In this document: positions 5,543 through 5,903 of the stretch, piece by piece
Layout of the letters: each line of letters starts with the position of its first letter
Numbering within the stretch: position 1 is the stretch's first letter
Assembly (NCBI GenBank): GCA_947623855.1
Contig: CANQHW010000073.1
Location: forward strand, 1-5,903
Reading direction: 5' to 3'
Origin: an uncultured Bacilli bacterium
GTDB taxonomy: Bacteria > Bacillota_I > Bacilli_A > RF39 > UBA660
DNA length: 5,903 nucleotides
The notes under the pieces: model-generated
Seen by the model: the letters and a program-made list of their open reading frames with translations, nothing else
Told to the model about the DNA's origin: nothing
The model's database searches: none
Program-made: the position numbers and the translations under genes

Positions 5543-5594
5543 TGTAAAAATATGTCTAGATAGTGTTATTTTGTACAATATAAATATATACTTT

Positions 5595-5603
5595 TGATAT
5601 AAT
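5595..5603 (+). promoter_or_regulatory. Extended -10 promoter of ppdK
   Basis: TGATATAAT is a perfect extended -10 (TG at 5595-5596, TATAAT at 5598-5603). The -35 position 17 bp upstream (ACAATA, 5575-5580) is poor; a TTGTAC at 5571-5576 is 21 bp away and too far. The start is predicted near 5610, just before AAAGGAGG. Confidence 0.65.
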
Positions 5604-5631
5604 AATTAGGTGATTAAAGGAGGAAATTATT

Positions 5632-5903
5632 ATGGCAAAAAAATATGTCTATATGTTTAATGAAGGAAACAAAGACATGCGAGATTTATTAGGTGGTAAA
5701 GGTGCAAACTTAGCAGAAATGACTAATATTGGTCTTCCTGTTCCGCAAGGTTTTACTATTACTACTGAAGCATGTACTCGTTATTATGAAGATGGTAAAG
5801 AAATAGATGCTGATATTCAAGACCAAATTAATGAGTATATCGTAAAATTAGAGGGTGTTACCGGTAAAAAGTTTGGTGACGTAGAAAATCCTCTACTTGT
5901 ATC
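5632..5903 (+). CDS. ppdK: Pyruvate, phosphate dikinase (N-terminal part, 3' end outside window)
   Basis: The first 90 codons are present. PPDK interconverts pyruvate + ATP + phosphate and phosphoenolpyruvate + AMP + diphosphate. In anaerobes it often works in glycolysis or gluconeogenesis alongside or instead of pyruvate kinase. The start of the ATP-grasp domain is clear: YVYMFNEG, then LLGGKGANLAEM (residues 19-30, nucleotide-binding loop with its lysine), IGLPVPQGFTITTEAC, and at the edge FGDVENPLLV, where SVRSGA normally follows. Ribosome site AAAGGAGG (5616-5623) is 8 nt before ATG 5632 and is the strongest in the window, consistent with a highly expressed metabolic enzyme. The C-terminal phosphohistidine and PEP-binding domains lie outside the window. 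Confidence 0.96.
   Translation, partial: MAKKYVYMFNEGNKDMRDLLGGKGANLAEMTNIGLPVPQGFTITTEACTRYYEDGKEIDADIQDQINEYIVKLEGVTGKKFGDVENPLLV

Noticed and set aside
5543..5600. dif site or terminator after xerC
   Set aside because: Only short AT-rich palindromes (TCTAGA, TTGTACAA) are present; there is no 28-bp Xer-type site and no stem followed by a T-tract.
1..5903. DGR template repeat or reverse transcriptase within this window
   Set aside because: No second copy of the GC-rich block was found on either strand by eye, and no ORF carries RT motifs such as YxDD.
1..5903. Alternative genetic code (TGA = Trp), suggested by all seven visible stops being TAA or TAG
   Set aside because: No CDS contains an in-frame TGA and Trp is always TGG. 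Seven genes in AT-rich DNA are too few for the absence of TGA stops to mean anything.

Overview
The window is AT-rich chromosomal DNA with all genes on the + strand. The gene set (queA, tgt, xerC, a pyruvate phosphate dikinase), Bacillus-like AGGAGG/GGTGAT ribosome sites, TTGACA/TGnTATAAT promoters and short AT-rich hairpin-T terminators point to a low-GC Bacillota. The surface protein at 537-2207 has a SipW/TasA-like N-terminus and a 'WRIIG...VRPSLYL' lectin-like C-terminus. I associate that architecture with uncultured gut Bacilli of the RF39/Mollicutes-like or Erysipelotrichia kind. This taxonomic placement is inference.

Layout: (1) the 3' end of queA (1-401); (2) a 135-bp gap with a promoter and a perfect 12-bp inverted repeat; (3) a 556-residue predicted surface protein (537-2207) ending in a terminator hairpin; (4) a 152-residue basic, helical orphan (2334-2792) with its own near-consensus promoter and terminator; (5) a short operon of a 77-residue orphan, tgt and a ~98-residue single-pass membrane or secreted protein (2884-4517), with overlapping genes and a terminator that contains the last stop codon; (6) a 137-bp gap with a promoter, an 8-codon mini-ORF and a second promoter-like site; (7) xerC (4655-5542); (8) the start of ppdK (5632 to the window edge).

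queA and tgt belong to queuosine tRNA modification and are often adjacent in Bacillota. Here about 2.7 kb of accessory genes separates them. xerC (chromosome dimer resolution) and ppdK (glycolysis/gluconeogenesis) are ordinary core genes.

The standout is bases 2021-2120, inside the C-terminal lectin-like domain of the surface protein. By hand count this block has 9 A, 34 C, 29 G and 28 T (63% GC). The 100 bases before it are about 34% GC with 36 A, and the 100 bases after it about 26% GC with 40 A. Of 28 consecutive codons in the block, 21 end in C or T, 7 end in G and none in A. It ends in a 21-base A-free GC-rich stretch. This is what the variable repeat of a diversity-generating retroelement (DGR) looks like after adenine-specific mutagenesis of AAY-rich template codons. 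No template repeat or reverse transcriptase lies in the window, so the system, if real, would act in trans from elsewhere in the genome.
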